DNA from: Pseudomonadota bacterium
GTDB taxonomy: Bacteria; Pseudomonadota; Alphaproteobacteria; Rhizobiales; Xanthobacteraceae
Length of the DNA stretch: 64,000 nt
NCBI GenBank assembly: GCA_018242205.1
Contig: JAFECJ010000005.1
Location: 62,001 to 126,000, forward strand
Direction: 5' to 3'
Below, in pieces: positions 17,320-26,726 of this stretch. The notes beneath the pieces are model-generated. The model did no database searches, had not been told where the DNA came from, and was given only the letters and a program-made list of their open reading frames with translations. Numbering within the stretch: position 1 is the stretch's first letter; each line of letters opens with the position of its first letter. The position numbers and the translations under genes are program-made.

Positions 17320-18849
17320 ATGGCGCTGTCTCAACGTTTAGAGTTTCGCCAGACCCAAGCCCTGGTGATGACGCCGCAGCTGATGCAAGCCATCAAGCTG
17401 CTGCAGCTCTCCAGCCTTGACCTCGCGGCTTATGTCGAGACCGAGCTCGAGAAGAACCCGTTACTCGAGCGCGGCGCCGACGACGATGGGCCGCTGCCCG
17501 GCACCGAATCCGAGGCCGCCGGCGAGGCGAGCTTCGATAGCGCCGCAGAGACGCCCCAGGACTGGATCAGCGCCGACCTGGAGACCAGCCGCTCGTCGAT
17601 CGAGCAGGGCCTCGGCACCGAACTCGAAAACGTATTTCCCGACGACGGCGGTGAGAAATCGGCGCCCGCCGAGACACCGCCGCCGGCCTATTCAGAATGG
17701 TCGGGCGCCGGCAGCGGCGGCACCGACGGCGACTACAATCTCGAAGCCTTTGTCTCGGCCGAGGCCACGCTGGCCGAACATCTGTCCGAGCAGATGGCAC
17801 TCGCGATCAGTAATCCGCAGCGGCGGATGATCGCGCAGTACCTGATCGATATGGTGGACGAGACCGGTTATCTCATCGGCGAACTCGAGGCGGTAGCCGA
17901 GAAACTCGGTTGCACCCAGGCCGATGTCGAAGCCGTCCTCGCGGTTCTGCAGACGCTCGATCCGCCCGGTGTCTTTGCCCGCAACCTTACCGAATGCCTG
18001 TCGCTGCAATTGAAGGAGCGCGATCGCTTCGATCCGGCCATGCGGTCGCTGGTCGAAAACCTGCCGCTGCTGGCCAAGCGCGATCTCGCCGCGCTACGCC
18101 GCATCTGCGGTGTCGACGACGAGGATCTCGCCGACATGATCGCCGAGATCCGCAATCTCAACCCCAAGCCCGGCCTGGCCTTCGGTTCGACATTGGTGCA
18201 GCCGATCGTTCCCGATGTCTTTGTGCGGGCCGCGCCCGATGGCACCTGGCAGGTCGAACTGAATTCCGACACGCTGCCGAAAGTGCTGATCAGCCAAAAA
18301 TATCACGCTCAGGTGTCGAAGACGGCGCGCAGCGACAAGGACAAGACTTATCTCGCCGACTGCCTGCAGACCGCGACCTGGCTGGTGCGCGCGCTCGATC
18401 AGCGCGCCAAGACGATCCTCAAAGTGTCGAGCGAGATCGTCCGTCAGCAGGACGGCTTCTTCGTCAAGGGCGTCCAGCATCTGCGACCGCTCAATCTGAA
18501 GACTGTCGCCGATGCGATCGGCATGCACGAGTCGACCGTTTCGCGCGTCACCGCCAACAAATACATGGCGACGCCGCGCGGCATCTTCGAATTGAAATAC
18601 TTTTTCACCTCGTCGATCGCGTCCGCCGATGGCGGCGAAGCGCATTCGGCCGAAGCGGTGCGTCACCGCATCCGTTCGCTGATCGACGCAGAATGTGCCA
18701 GCGACGTTTTGTCCGACGACACCATTGTCGATAAATTGCGCGGTGCGGGAATCGATATCGCACGACGCACGGTCGCCAAGTACCGAGAAGCCATGCGGAT
18801 TCCGTCATCGGTGCAGCGGCGGCGCGAAAAACAGGCGGCAAATGCATGA
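17320..18849 (+). CDS. rpoN: RNA polymerase sigma-54 factor
   Basis: 509 aa sigma-54, which directs transcription from -24/-12 promoters with AAA+ activators (nitrogen and carbon metabolism). Region I is Gln/Leu-rich: RLEFRQTQALVMTPQLMQAIKLLQLSS. An acidic region II (residues about 45-135) follows. The core-binding domain is next, then the HTH (MHESTVSRVTANKYMATPRGIFELKYFFTS), and the C-terminal RpoN box ARRTVAKYREAM is intact. Located between lptB and hpf-ptsN, as in most proteobacteria. The Met at 17320 gives the usual N terminus. Confidence 0.97.
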   Translation: MALSQRLEFRQTQALVMTPQLMQAIKLLQLSSLDLAAYVETELEKNPLLERGADDDGPLPGTESEAAGEASFDSAAETPQDWISADLETSRSSIEQGLGTELENVFPDDGGEKSAPAETPPPAYSEWSGAGSGGTDGDYNLEAFVSAEATLAEHLSEQMALAISNPQRRMIAQYLIDMVDETGYLIGELEAVAEKLGCTQADVEAVLAVLQTLDPPGVFARNLTECLSLQLKERDRFDPAMRSLVENLPLLAKRDLAALRRICGVDDEDLADMIAEIRNLNPKPGLAFGSTLVQPIVPDVFVRAAPDGTWQVELNSDTLPKVLISQKYHAQVSKTARSDKDKTYLADCLQTATWLVRALDQRAKTILKVSSEIVRQQDGFFVKGVQHLRPLNLKTVADAIGMHESTVSRVTANKYMATPRGIFELKYFFTSSIASADGGEAHSAEAVRHRIRSLIDAECASDVLSDDTIVDKLRGAGIDIARRTVAKYREAMRIPSSVQRRREKQAANA

Positions 18850-19017
18850 TTGTGGCGGCGTTGCAGCGTGCTTACCGAATGGTCAAGCCCGATCACACAT
18901 TCGGGATAACAGGATCAGGCATTGACCTCTGGAACGATTTCCACATGATATGATTAGTTGCCGGGAATGAACGGCGTCGCCAGGCGCCGGCCGATAGACT
19001 GACAAGGAGGCCGCCAA

Positions 19018-19329
19018 ATGCCTTTACGCGTCTCGGGGAAAAACATCAGCATCGGCGCTTCGCTGCAACAACGCATCACGGACCGGGTCGAAGAGGCGAC
19101 GTCGAAATATTTTCGCGGCGGCTATTCGGGCCACGCTACCATCGGCCGGGACGGCTTTGGATTTCGCACCGAATGTGTGCTGCATCTGGACTCGGGTGCC
19201 TCGCTGGAGGCTGAGGGGTCATCAACCGACGCGTACGAAAGCGCCGATCAAGCGGCCACCAATATCGAGAAACGGTTGCGTCGCTACAAGCGCCGGCGAA
19301 AGGATAATCAGGCCCGGCGTGGCGGTTGA
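19018..19329 (+). CDS. hpf: Ribosome hibernation-promoting factor, short form
   Basis: 103 aa HPF/YfiA-type protein that binds the 30S decoding site in stationary phase. The S30AE domain is complete: MPLRVSGKNISIGASLQQRITDRVEEATSKYF, GFGFRTECVLHLDSG, and AYESADQAATNIEKRLRRYKRRRKD. It ends with ARRGG and a TGA at 19327-19329. Rhizobial relatives as I know them are usually the long form, near 190-200 aa, with a C-terminal 100S-dimerisation domain; that domain is missing, and only 132 bases separate the stop from ptsN. It follows rpoN, as in many proteobacteria. Confidence 0.9.
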   Translation: MPLRVSGKNISIGASLQQRITDRVEEATSKYFRGGYSGHATIGRDGFGFRTECVLHLDSGASLEAEGSSTDAYESADQAATNIEKRLRRYKRRRKDNQARRGG

Positions 19330-19461
19330 AATGGCAAAGGCTGCAATAAATTGCAGCAATTACGGCCACTTAGGACCCATTGACGGCGCCTTGGACCATC
19401 CCTATGGTCCGCGGCCTTCACCCCTCAAACAACAGCTCGCCGCCATTTCCGTTATCCGGAC

Positions 19462-19929
19462 ATGCCCATGACGCTTACCGATCTCATCGCGCCGGCCGCG
19501 ATCATTCCGGCGCTGAAGGTCAACGGCAAGAAGCAGGCACTTCAGGAACTTGCCGCGCGTGCTGCCGAACTGACCGGGCAGAGCGAGCGCGCGATTCTCG
19601 AGATCCTGCTTCAGCGCGAAAAGCTCGGCTCGACTGCTGTTGGCAATGGCATCGCCATTCCGCACGGCAAGTTGCCGAAAATCGGTCGGCTGTTTGGATT
19701 GTTCGCGCGGCTCGAGCGGCCGATCGACTTTGATGCGCTGGATTCGCAACCGGTCGATTTGATCTTCCTGTTGCTCGCGCCGGAAGCGGCGGGCGCCGAT
19801 CATCTCAAGGCGCTGGCGCGCGTGGCGCGCATGCTGCGCGATCCGGAGGTCGCGCGCAAACTGCGTGAATCGAGCGACACCGACGCGCTCTACGCCGTAC
19901 TGGCGATGCCGCAGAGCAGCGCGGCATAA
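19462..19929 (+). CDS. ptsN: Nitrogen PTS IIA-like protein PtsN (EIIA-Ntr)
   Basis: 155 aa PTS EIIA type-2 domain, the phosphoryl acceptor at the end of the PtsP-NPr-EIIANtr relay that tunes nitrogen and potassium responses. The phosphorylated His lies in GIAIPHGKLP. Flanking family marks are KVNGKKQALQELAARAAELTG and the ending VARMLRDPEVARKLRESSD. A second Met is at 19468. The gene is downstream of rpoN and hpf, its standard partners. The 132 bases upstream (19330-19461) carry no gene. Confidence 0.95.
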   Translation: MPMTLTDLIAPAAIIPALKVNGKKQALQELAARAAELTGQSERAILEILLQREKLGSTAVGNGIAIPHGKLPKIGRLFGLFARLERPIDFDALDSQPVDLIFLLLAPEAAGADHLKALARVARMLRDPEVARKLRESSDTDALYAVLAMPQSSAA

Positions 19930-19937
19930 ACGAACGG

Positions 19938-20055
19938 CGTCGTCCCCGCGCAGGCGTGCATGCCGTGACATCCAGGTTAAAATACGCAAGGCGCGGCTAT
20001 TAGGCCGCGCCTCATTGATTCAGCCAATATGGGTCCCCGCGTTCGCGGGGACGAC
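19938..20055. repeat. Intergenic palindromic element after ptsN
   Basis: Outer ends GTCGTCCCCGCG (19939-19950) and CGCGGGGACGAC (20044-20055) are perfect 12-bp inverted repeats. Inside is a strong AGGCGCGGC/GCCGCGCCT hairpin that could stop ptsN transcription. It resembles the other CCCGCG-type elements at 34207, 41348, 44793 and 45877. Confidence 0.6.
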
Positions 20056-20074
20056 AATGCATGACGCCTTGTCG

Positions 20075-20353
20075 TCAATGCACGCTGACGGCTTCGAGCT
20101 CGTTGCTCCAGGCGCTGGCGATCGCGGACTCCCGGGTGTCGGTGAGCATAATCGGCGTCCCGTCGGCGGCGTGCAGCGCGAACAACGTCAATCCCGGCGC
20201 GATCTGCGGTGCCTGCGGAAACATGCTTGCCACATCCTCCGAGCGGACTTGCTTGACGTAAGCCAGCCGTCCATCGCCGAGATGCGCAAGCGCATCCTGC
20301 GTGATCACCGGATTGGTCGCGGTATTCGTGCCAGTCTGCTTGTTCTCAGTCAT
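20075..20353 (-). CDS. DUF1150 family protein
   Basis: 92 aa small soluble protein found almost only in alphaproteobacteria, typically next to an hsp20 gene, as here. It contains LAHLGDGRLAYVKQVRSEDV, FPQAPQIAPGLTLFALHAADGTPIMLTDTRESAIASAW, the conserved DUF1150 core. The first 15 residues are Thr/Asn/Gln-rich and unconserved. The gene lies 95 bases downstream of hsp20 on the same strand, so it is probably heat-induced with it (inference). The function is not known. Confidence 0.88.
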   Translation of the reverse strand: MTENKQTGTNTATNPVITQDALAHLGDGRLAYVKQVRSEDVASMFPQAPQIAPGLTLFALHAADGTPIMLTDTRESAIASAWSNELEAVSVH

Positions 20354-20448
20354 GGCCCTCGATCCTTTCTCTAGAACGCTTAACGCGGTCGAGTCCTTGT
20401 TCGTTGCTTCAAAGTTCCGTCATTCCAGCCGCCGTGTTTCGCGGCAAT

Positions 20449-20874
20449 CTATTCCAGGTCGTTGATGGCGATCGACCGGATGACCCGTTCCGGCTGCGGC
20501 CGAACCAGATCAACCGACAGCAAGCCGTGCTTCAGATCGGCTCCCATCACCTCCATGCCGTCGGCCAGCACGAAGGTGCGCTGGAACTGGCGCGCGGCGA
20601 TGCCGCGGTGAAGATAATGGCGGCTCTTGTCGTCCTGCTGCCGCCCGCGGATCGCGAGCTGGTTCTCCTCGACGGACACGTCGAGTTGATCGCGCGTGAA
20701 CCCGGCAACCGCTAACGTGATGCGCAAGCGCTCCGGCTTGTCGTCATCGCGAGGCAGCCGCTCGATATTGTAGGGCGGGTAGCCATCGGACCCCTTGGCG
20801 ACACGGTCGAGCACGCGCTCGATTTCGTCGAACCCAAGCAGGAACGGGCTGGATAGTGACGGCACTCGTGACAT
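20449..20874 (-). CDS. Small heat shock protein, Hsp20/IbpA family
   Basis: 141 aa alpha-crystallin-domain chaperone that holds unfolding proteins. N-terminal FLLGFDEIERVLDRVAKGSDGYPPYNIER is the IbpA-type signature of rhizobial class A sHsps. The alpha-crystallin domain runs LRITLAVAGFTRDQLDVSVEENQLAIRG to GIAARQFQRTFVLADGMEV, closing with LKHGLLSVDLVRPQPE. The Met at 20874 gives the family start. The 5' leader folds over the ribosome site in a ROSE-like hairpin. First gene of the pair with DUF1150. Confidence 0.93.
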   Translation of the reverse strand: MSRVPSLSSPFLLGFDEIERVLDRVAKGSDGYPPYNIERLPRDDDKPERLRITLAVAGFTRDQLDVSVEENQLAIRGRQQDDKSRHYLHRGIAARQFQRTFVLADGMEVMGADLKHGLLSVDLVRPQPERVIRSIAINDLE

Positions 20875-20940
20875 AGTCCCAAAGTCCTCGCTGTGAAGCG
20901 ACTTTGTCGAGGCCCCTTGCGGGCACCCCTCCCGGACCTC
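20875..20940 (-). promoter_or_regulatory. Candidate ROSE-type RNA thermometer in the hsp20 leader
   Basis: On the mRNA the last leader hairpin is AAAGUCGCUUCAC followed by AGCGAGGACUUU (20881-20905): AAAGUC pairs with GACUUU and GCU with AGC, with GAG bulged. The ribosome site GAGGA (20885-20889) is caught in the stem 10 bases before the AUG. UCGCU opposite it fits the U(U/C)GCU motif of ROSE thermometers known from rhizobial hsp genes. A G/C-rich hairpin (GGUGCCCGCAAGGGGCC) lies just upstream, as in multi-hairpin ROSE leaders. Confidence 0.6.
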
Positions 20941-21082
20941 AGGAACGCCCCGGATCCGGCTTCGAAGTCGGTCGGCAACCGCCGCCCGGCATGGCATTAA
21001 TATGGGCAGGGCCGGTTAAAGGTTCAAGAACAGCCGATTTTGGCTCTCGGCGGTCACCCGGCGCCGGCAATCGAGGAAACGT

Positions 21083-22195
21083 ATGCCAAACCCATCCGAA
21101 GGACCGGCTTTAACCATCCGCGCCGTCAAGGCGACCCCGGTCGAGGTGCCGCTCAATTTCGTCCTCGGCACCAGCCAGCAGGCCATGCGCCAAGTTCAGC
21201 TCCTGCTGGTCGACGTCGAGACCGAGGAGGGCATTACCGGCCGCGCCTACCTGTTCGGCTATCTCCGGGCCGTGCCGCCGGCGATCATGAGTATCCTCGG
21301 CGAGATCGAGGCCCTGACCAAAGGGGAGCGCGCCAACCCGACGGCGCTGTTTGCGCGGCTCAACAAGCGCTTCACCCTGATCGGCGTCCAGGGCATCGTG
21401 CGCATGGCGATCGCCGGTTTCGATACGGCGCTGTGGGATGCGGTCGCCATCGCCATGGGCAAGCCGCTGGCGACCCTGCTGGGCGCCGATCTCAAGCCGG
21501 TGCTGGCCTACAACAGTTGCGGCCTCGGCATCAAAGACGATCTCGGCGAACTGGCGGCCGAGGCCGAGACACTGCTGGCGATGGGCGGTTTCCGCGCCGT
21601 CAAATTGCGGCTCGGCTATCCGACCTTGCAGGGCGACATCGCCGCGGTGCGGGCGGTGAAAAAGCGCATCGGCGACGATGTTGCGTTGATGGTCGACTAC
21701 AACCAGGCGCTATCGCTTCAGGATGCGCTGGCGCGTGGTCGCGCATTGGATGAGGAAGGCATCACCTGGCTGGAAGAGCCGATCCGTCATGACGATTATG
21801 CCGGCGAAGCCCGGCTCGCCCGCGAACTCAAGGTGCCGGTGCAGATCGGCGAGAATTTCTCGCTGCCGGCCAACATGCAATTCGCCATCGCGCAGGGCGC
21901 GGCCGACTACGTAATGCCCGATCTCGAACGCATCGGCGGCGTCACCGGCTGGCTGCAAGCCGCGGCCATCGCCGCCGAGGCCAAGGTGCCGATGTCGTCG
22001 CACCTGTTTCCCGAGGTCAGCGCGCATCTCCTGGCCGCGACGCCGACGCGGCATTATCTAGAATATGTCGACTGGGCCAACGTGCTGTTGCAGGACACGC
22101 TTCAAATCGAGAATGGGCACGCCATCATTCCGCAGCGGCCCGGCAACGGCATGACGTGGAATCCGGAGGCCGTCGAGCGTTACCGGCTGCGTTGA
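21083..22195 (+). CDS. Mandelate racemase/muconate lactonizing enzyme family protein
   Basis: 370 aa enolase-superfamily enzyme, close to Pseudomonas mandelate racemase across the barrel. Metal ligands Asp205 (MVDYNQ), Glu231 (WLEEPI) and Glu257 (VQIGENF) are present. So are the barrel catalytic Asp280 (YVMPDLERIGGVTGW), His307 (PMSSHLFPEVSAHLLAATP) and Glu327. The usual Lys-x-Lys on strand two is Lys174-Leu-Arg176 (VKLRLGYP), so one general base is replaced by Arg. The protein is probably a racemase or acid-sugar dehydratase relative with altered chemistry. It stands alone, divergent from hsp20. Confidence 0.88.
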   Translation: MPNPSEGPALTIRAVKATPVEVPLNFVLGTSQQAMRQVQLLLVDVETEEGITGRAYLFGYLRAVPPAIMSILGEIEALTKGERANPTALFARLNKRFTLIGVQGIVRMAIAGFDTALWDAVAIAMGKPLATLLGADLKPVLAYNSCGLGIKDDLGELAAEAETLLAMGGFRAVKLRLGYPTLQGDIAAVRAVKKRIGDDVALMVDYNQALSLQDALARGRALDEEGITWLEEPIRHDDYAGEARLARELKVPVQIGENFSLPANMQFAIAQGAADYVMPDLERIGGVTGWLQAAAIAAEAKVPMSSHLFPEVSAHLLAATPTRHYLEYVDWANVLLQDTLQIENGHAIIPQRPGNGMTWNPEAVERYRLR

Positions 22196-22284
22196 ACGAG
22201 GCGGTTGGCCGATCTTCTTTGCTTAATGCTCAGGTTGTTTGTTTCGCGTGGACGTGTTTGTAATTCGTCCGCGGTCGACGGCTG

Positions 22285-22318
22285 CCGTTAAACATCCGAT
22301 TTAACGAATTTCCGTTAA
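22285..22318. promoter_or_regulatory. Three alternating copies of a 7-bp motif upstream of the SleB-type gene
   Basis: CGTTAAA (22285-22291), TTTAACG (22299-22305) and CGTTAAA (22312-22318) alternate in orientation with 7- and 6-base spacers, so each neighbouring pair forms a perfect inverted repeat. They sit in the AT-rich 258-base spacer 22196-22453, about 135-170 bases before the GTG start. TTAA cores recall CtrA sites, but the half-site spacing is 9-10, not 7. Confidence 0.45.
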
Positions 22319-22453
22319 AAACACGCCGCGCGGCCGACGAAATTAATCATGCCTGTTTGCCTTCTTTGGCTAAAATTTTCCTAACATCCGCGCGGTTCCG
22401 TTTTCCAAAGCTATGATCGCTCCGTTCGACCGAACCAGTCAGCGGAGCGTCCC

Positions 22454-23752
22454 GTGTTAACGCGCAGCATCGACCCCGAAGCTTTCGGCCCGACTTTCGA
22501 AGAAAAGATCTTCGTCATCGGCAAGCGGATCTGCATCGTGTCCGCCGTCGCCGCGCTTTCCATCAGTGCGCTCGATCTCGTCAATGCGAGTGCGGTGACG
22601 ACAATTGCGGCCGCGTTGCATGAGGGCCGCCTGCACTACAACGAAGTGCCGAACCGTCTGCTCGCGGGCATCCACGAAATCTCGGTTTATCCCGATCGCA
22701 CCTCGGTCGTCGTCGCCATTCCGCGCGATGGCATCGCCAACCTGCCGAAGGTTGCGGCGTTGTCGCGTCCGGCCGCGAAACTCTACGACGCCGCACAACC
22801 GGCGCCGGCAAAGCCCGCGTCGCGCGCGCCGGTCCAGGCGGCGGCTCCGGTCGTCAAGAACAGTCCCGTTGTCGCCAAGCTGGCGGATAGTCTCCACGAC
22901 GATGCGGTCGAGCTCGCGATGCTGCCGCCGGCCGACAGTCAGCGGCCGGCTCACTACGCGCTGGCGTCATTGCCGGCGTCGATGCAGATCACGCCGATGC
23001 CGGCAGTTGCGACAAGCGGTGACGCCAAGGCCGAAGCGGGCGTTGCCGCCAAGCCGGCGCTGCTGCAGGCGACCGACGCCAATGCTGCGCCGGTACAGCT
23101 CGCCAGCCTTGATACCGGCTCATTGCCATCCGTCGTCGCCGCGCCGGCGACTCAGATCACATTGCCGCCGCTGAACATGGTGCCGATGCCGATCGCGGCG
23201 CCGGGCGTGCCGCCGCCGTCGCCGGCGCAGCGCCTCAAGCTCGAGGGCAAGGAATACGCCAAGGCCGAACGCTGCCTCGCCAACGCGATTTACTGGGAAG
23301 CGCGTAGCGAACCGATCCGCGGCCAGATGGCAGTGGCGCAAGTGGTGATGAACCGCGTGTTTTCCGGATTCTATCCGAACGATGTCTGCTCCGTCGTCTA
23401 TCAGAACGCGAGCCGCCATCTCGCCTGCCAGTTCACCTTTGCCTGCGACGGCAAGCGTAAAGTGATCACCGAACGTGGCCATTGGGCGCGGGCCAACCGT
23501 ATCGCCAAGCAGACGCTCGACGGCCTGATCTACGTTCCGGAAGTCGCCAAATCGACGCACTATCACGCGGCGTACGTACATCCGATCTGGACGCGGGAAA
23601 TGCGGAAGATGGTCCGCTTCGGTCTGCACAGCTTCTATCGGCCCTATGCGTGGGGCAACGGCGCCGACGAGCCGGTGTGGGGCAAGACGGCGCTGGCCAA
23701 GACCGCACTGGCCAAGACCGCGCTGGCCAAGGCCGAGATAAAGAAGAAATAA
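22454..23752 (+). CDS. SleB-type cell wall hydrolase
   Basis: 432 aa. The start is GTG at 22454 with GGAG at 22444-22447. An N-terminal membrane anchor (ICIVSAVAALSISALDLV) is followed by a long Ala/Pro-rich periplasmic linker (about residues 85-265). The C-terminal Hydrolase_2/SleB domain runs ERCLANAIYWEARSEPIRGQMAVAQVVMNRVF, with the catalytic Glu in YWEARSE, to KSTHYHAAYVHPIW. The tail is a tandem TALAK repeat before KKK. It probably cleaves peptidoglycan glycan strands in the periplasm. Convergent with the decarboxylase-like gene (8 bases between stops). Confidence 0.88.
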   Translation: MLTRSIDPEAFGPTFEEKIFVIGKRICIVSAVAALSISALDLVNASAVTTIAAALHEGRLHYNEVPNRLLAGIHEISVYPDRTSVVVAIPRDGIANLPKVAALSRPAAKLYDAAQPAPAKPASRAPVQAAAPVVKNSPVVAKLADSLHDDAVELAMLPPADSQRPAHYALASLPASMQITPMPAVATSGDAKAEAGVAAKPALLQATDANAAPVQLASLDTGSLPSVVAAPATQITLPPLNMVPMPIAAPGVPPPSPAQRLKLEGKEYAKAERCLANAIYWEARSEPIRGQMAVAQVVMNRVFSGFYPNDVCSVVYQNASRHLACQFTFACDGKRKVITERGHWARANRIAKQTLDGLIYVPEVAKSTHYHAAYVHPIWTREMRKMVRFGLHSFYRPYAWGNGADEPVWGKTALAKTALAKTALAKAEIKKK

Positions 23753-23759
23753 GCGCGGC

Positions 23760-24731
23760 CTAGATCTTCAGCTTCAACAGCTTGATCGCGTTTTCGCGGG
23801 CGATCTTGGCGCGTCGCGCGTCGTCAAGCGGCGCGCCTTCGAGCCATCGGCACGCCTGGCCGATGTCCTCGAACGGCCAGTCGATCGAAAACAGCAGGTG
23901 ATCGTCGCCGACTTCGGCCAGACAATTGTCCAGTGCCGGTGTGTGGAAGTTGCCGGCGGTGGTCAGATAGAAATTGCGATGGAAATACGGCGCCACGCTG
24001 TGCTTGGCGGTGTAGCGGTGCGGCAGCTTCATCCAGCCGTTGCGGTTGTCGATGCGCCAGAGCAGCGCCGGAATGCCTTCGCCGAGGTGACCGAGAATGA
24101 TCTTGAGCCGCGGATGGGCGTCGAACAGGCCCGAGCCGATCAGGCGCAGGGCGTGGACGGCGGTCTCGGCGGCAAAGGCCCAGTTCGGCCCCAACATCCA
24201 GGCGTGGTCCTGATATTGCGGGGCGTGCCCCGGCAGCGGATTGCGCGGGTGCAGGTAGAACGGCACGTCCAGGCGCTCGACGGTCGCCCAGAACGCCCGG
24301 TAGGCCGGCCCGTCGTAATAGGTGGCATTATCGACGTTGCCGATCTGTGAGAAGCCGTTGACCAGCGCGCCGACGAAACCGAGCTCCTTGACGCAGCGCG
24401 TCAGTTCGAGCGCGGCAGCATCCGGATCCTGCATCGGCAGTGCGGCAAAGCCGGCGAAACGGTCCGACCGCATGACGATGGCGTCAGCCAGCGCGTCATT
24501 GGCGCGGCGGGCCACCGCGATGGCGGTCGCGGCGTCGGGGATCGCCTGCACCGCCGGCGCATTCAGCGACATCACCATCATCGCGACGCCGTGTTCGTCC
24601 ATGTCGGCGAGGCTGGCGTCGATATTGAGCAGGCGGCGCGACAATTCCGGCCACACCGGCGCAAAGGCGTTCGGCTCGCCGAGCGTAGCGTCGATGGCGA
24701 AGTGCTCTTCGAGCGCGACCTTGCCGTCCAT
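23760..24731 (-). CDS. Amidohydrolase-family decarboxylase, gamma-resorcylate decarboxylase-like
   Basis: 323 aa metal-dependent TIM barrel of the ACMSD type. The whole sequence resembles 2,6-dihydroxybenzoate (gamma-resorcylate) decarboxylase: KVALEEHFAI, MSLNAPAVQAIPD, GFVGALVNGFSQ, PFYLHPRNPLPG, AETAVHALRLIGSGLFD and FSIDWPFEDI. Metal ligands Glu8, His10, His161 and Asp284 are all in place, with His215 in LGHLGEG. It would convert 2,6-dihydroxybenzoate to resorcinol and CO2, or act on a similar hydroxybenzoate. Last gene of the dpp-like operon, 9 bases after the second ATPase gene. Confidence 0.87.
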   Translation of the reverse strand: MDGKVALEEHFAIDATLGEPNAFAPVWPELSRRLLNIDASLADMDEHGVAMMVMSLNAPAVQAIPDAATAIAVARRANDALADAIVMRSDRFAGFAALPMQDPDAAALELTRCVKELGFVGALVNGFSQIGNVDNATYYDGPAYRAFWATVERLDVPFYLHPRNPLPGHAPQYQDHAWMLGPNWAFAAETAVHALRLIGSGLFDAHPRLKIILGHLGEGIPALLWRIDNRNGWMKLPHRYTAKHSVAPYFHRNFYLTTAGNFHTPALDNCLAEVGDDHLLFSIDWPFEDIGQACRWLEGAPLDDARRAKIARENAIKLLKLKI

Positions 24732-24740
24732 GTCCGTCCG

Positions 24741-25708
<968 letters not shown>

Positions 25709-25712
<4 letters not shown>

Positions 25713-26725
25713 GCCGGCACCTTCGCCTGCGTCTTGTCGGCGACCATCGCGGCGTCGCGTCCGCTATCGCCCAGCGGGTAATGGCAGCGCACGCCGCCGC
25801 CGCTCCAGTCGCGCAGCGCCGGACGGTCGGCAAAACAGTGTGGCGTCGCGTAGACACAGCGCGGCGCGAACAGGCAGCCGGAAGGCCGCTCATAGAGACT
25901 CGGCACGCTGCCGGGAATGGTGGCGAGCTTGTCGCCGATCCGGCTCTCCGGCCGCGCCGCGAGCAAGGCCGCGGTGTAGGGATGCTGCGGATCGGCGAAA
26001 AGGCGAGACGTATCGTTCGTCTCCATCACCTGGCCGGAATACATCACGGCGACGCGCTGCGCGGTCTCTGACACCACGGCCATGTTGTGCGTGATCAGCA
26101 CCAGCGCCATGCCGCGCTCGCGCTGCAACGACATCAGCAGATCGAGGATCTGCGCCTGTATGGTGACGTCGAGCGCGGTGGTCGGCTCGTCGGCGATCAG
26201 CAGTTTCGGATTGCAGGCGATCGCCATGGCGATCATGACGCGCTGGTTCATGCCGCCGGACAATTGATGCGGGAAAGCGCTGAGCCGGCTTTCCGGCGCC
26301 GGGATGCCGACCTGCTCGAGCAGCTCGATGGCGCGGCGCTGGGCCGCCTTGCGGTCCATCTTCTCGTGCAGCCGCAAGGTTTCCGTGATCTGGAAGCCGA
26401 CCGTGTAGCAAGGATTGAGGCTGGTCGCCGGCTCCTGGAAGATCATGGCCATGTCCTTGCCGACGATCTTGCGACGTTCACGATCGCTCAAGATCAGCAG
26501 GTCCTGGCCGCCGAACATCAGGCGGTCGGCGCTGACGCGGCCCGGATAAGGCACCAGGCCCATGGCGGCGAGCATGGCAACGCTCTTGCCCGAGCCGGAC
26601 TCGCCGACAATTCCGAGCACTTCGCCCTCGTCGACCTTGAACGATACGCCATCGACGGCGCGCAGCGGGCCCTGCGACGAGGGAAATTCGACGACCAGAT
26701 TGTCGATCTCGATCACGGCCATCAC
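25709..26725 (-). CDS. dppD: Oligopeptide/dipeptide ABC transporter ATP-binding protein (DppD type)
   Basis: 338 aa. Walker [13 protein letters not shown], signature [19 protein letters not shown], Walker [15 protein letters not shown], then [36 protein letters not shown] and the Cys-containing [16 protein letters not shown] tail are characteristic of DppD/OppD. The start at 26725 is one base beyond the permease stop; the stop overlaps the next ATPase gene (ATGA). Third from last in the dpp-like operon. Confidence 0.92.
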
Positions 26726-26726
26726 G

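Noticed and set aside
18850..19017. Possible sigma-54 (-24/-12) promoter before hpf
   Set aside because: TTGCC occurs, but no GG at the right spacing; no convincing TGGCAC-N5-TTGC match.
19157..19471. Second frame after hpf as a frameshifted C-terminal domain
   Set aside because: It adds only about 50 codons with no resemblance to the HPF dimerisation domain, so a simple frameshift does not restore the long form.
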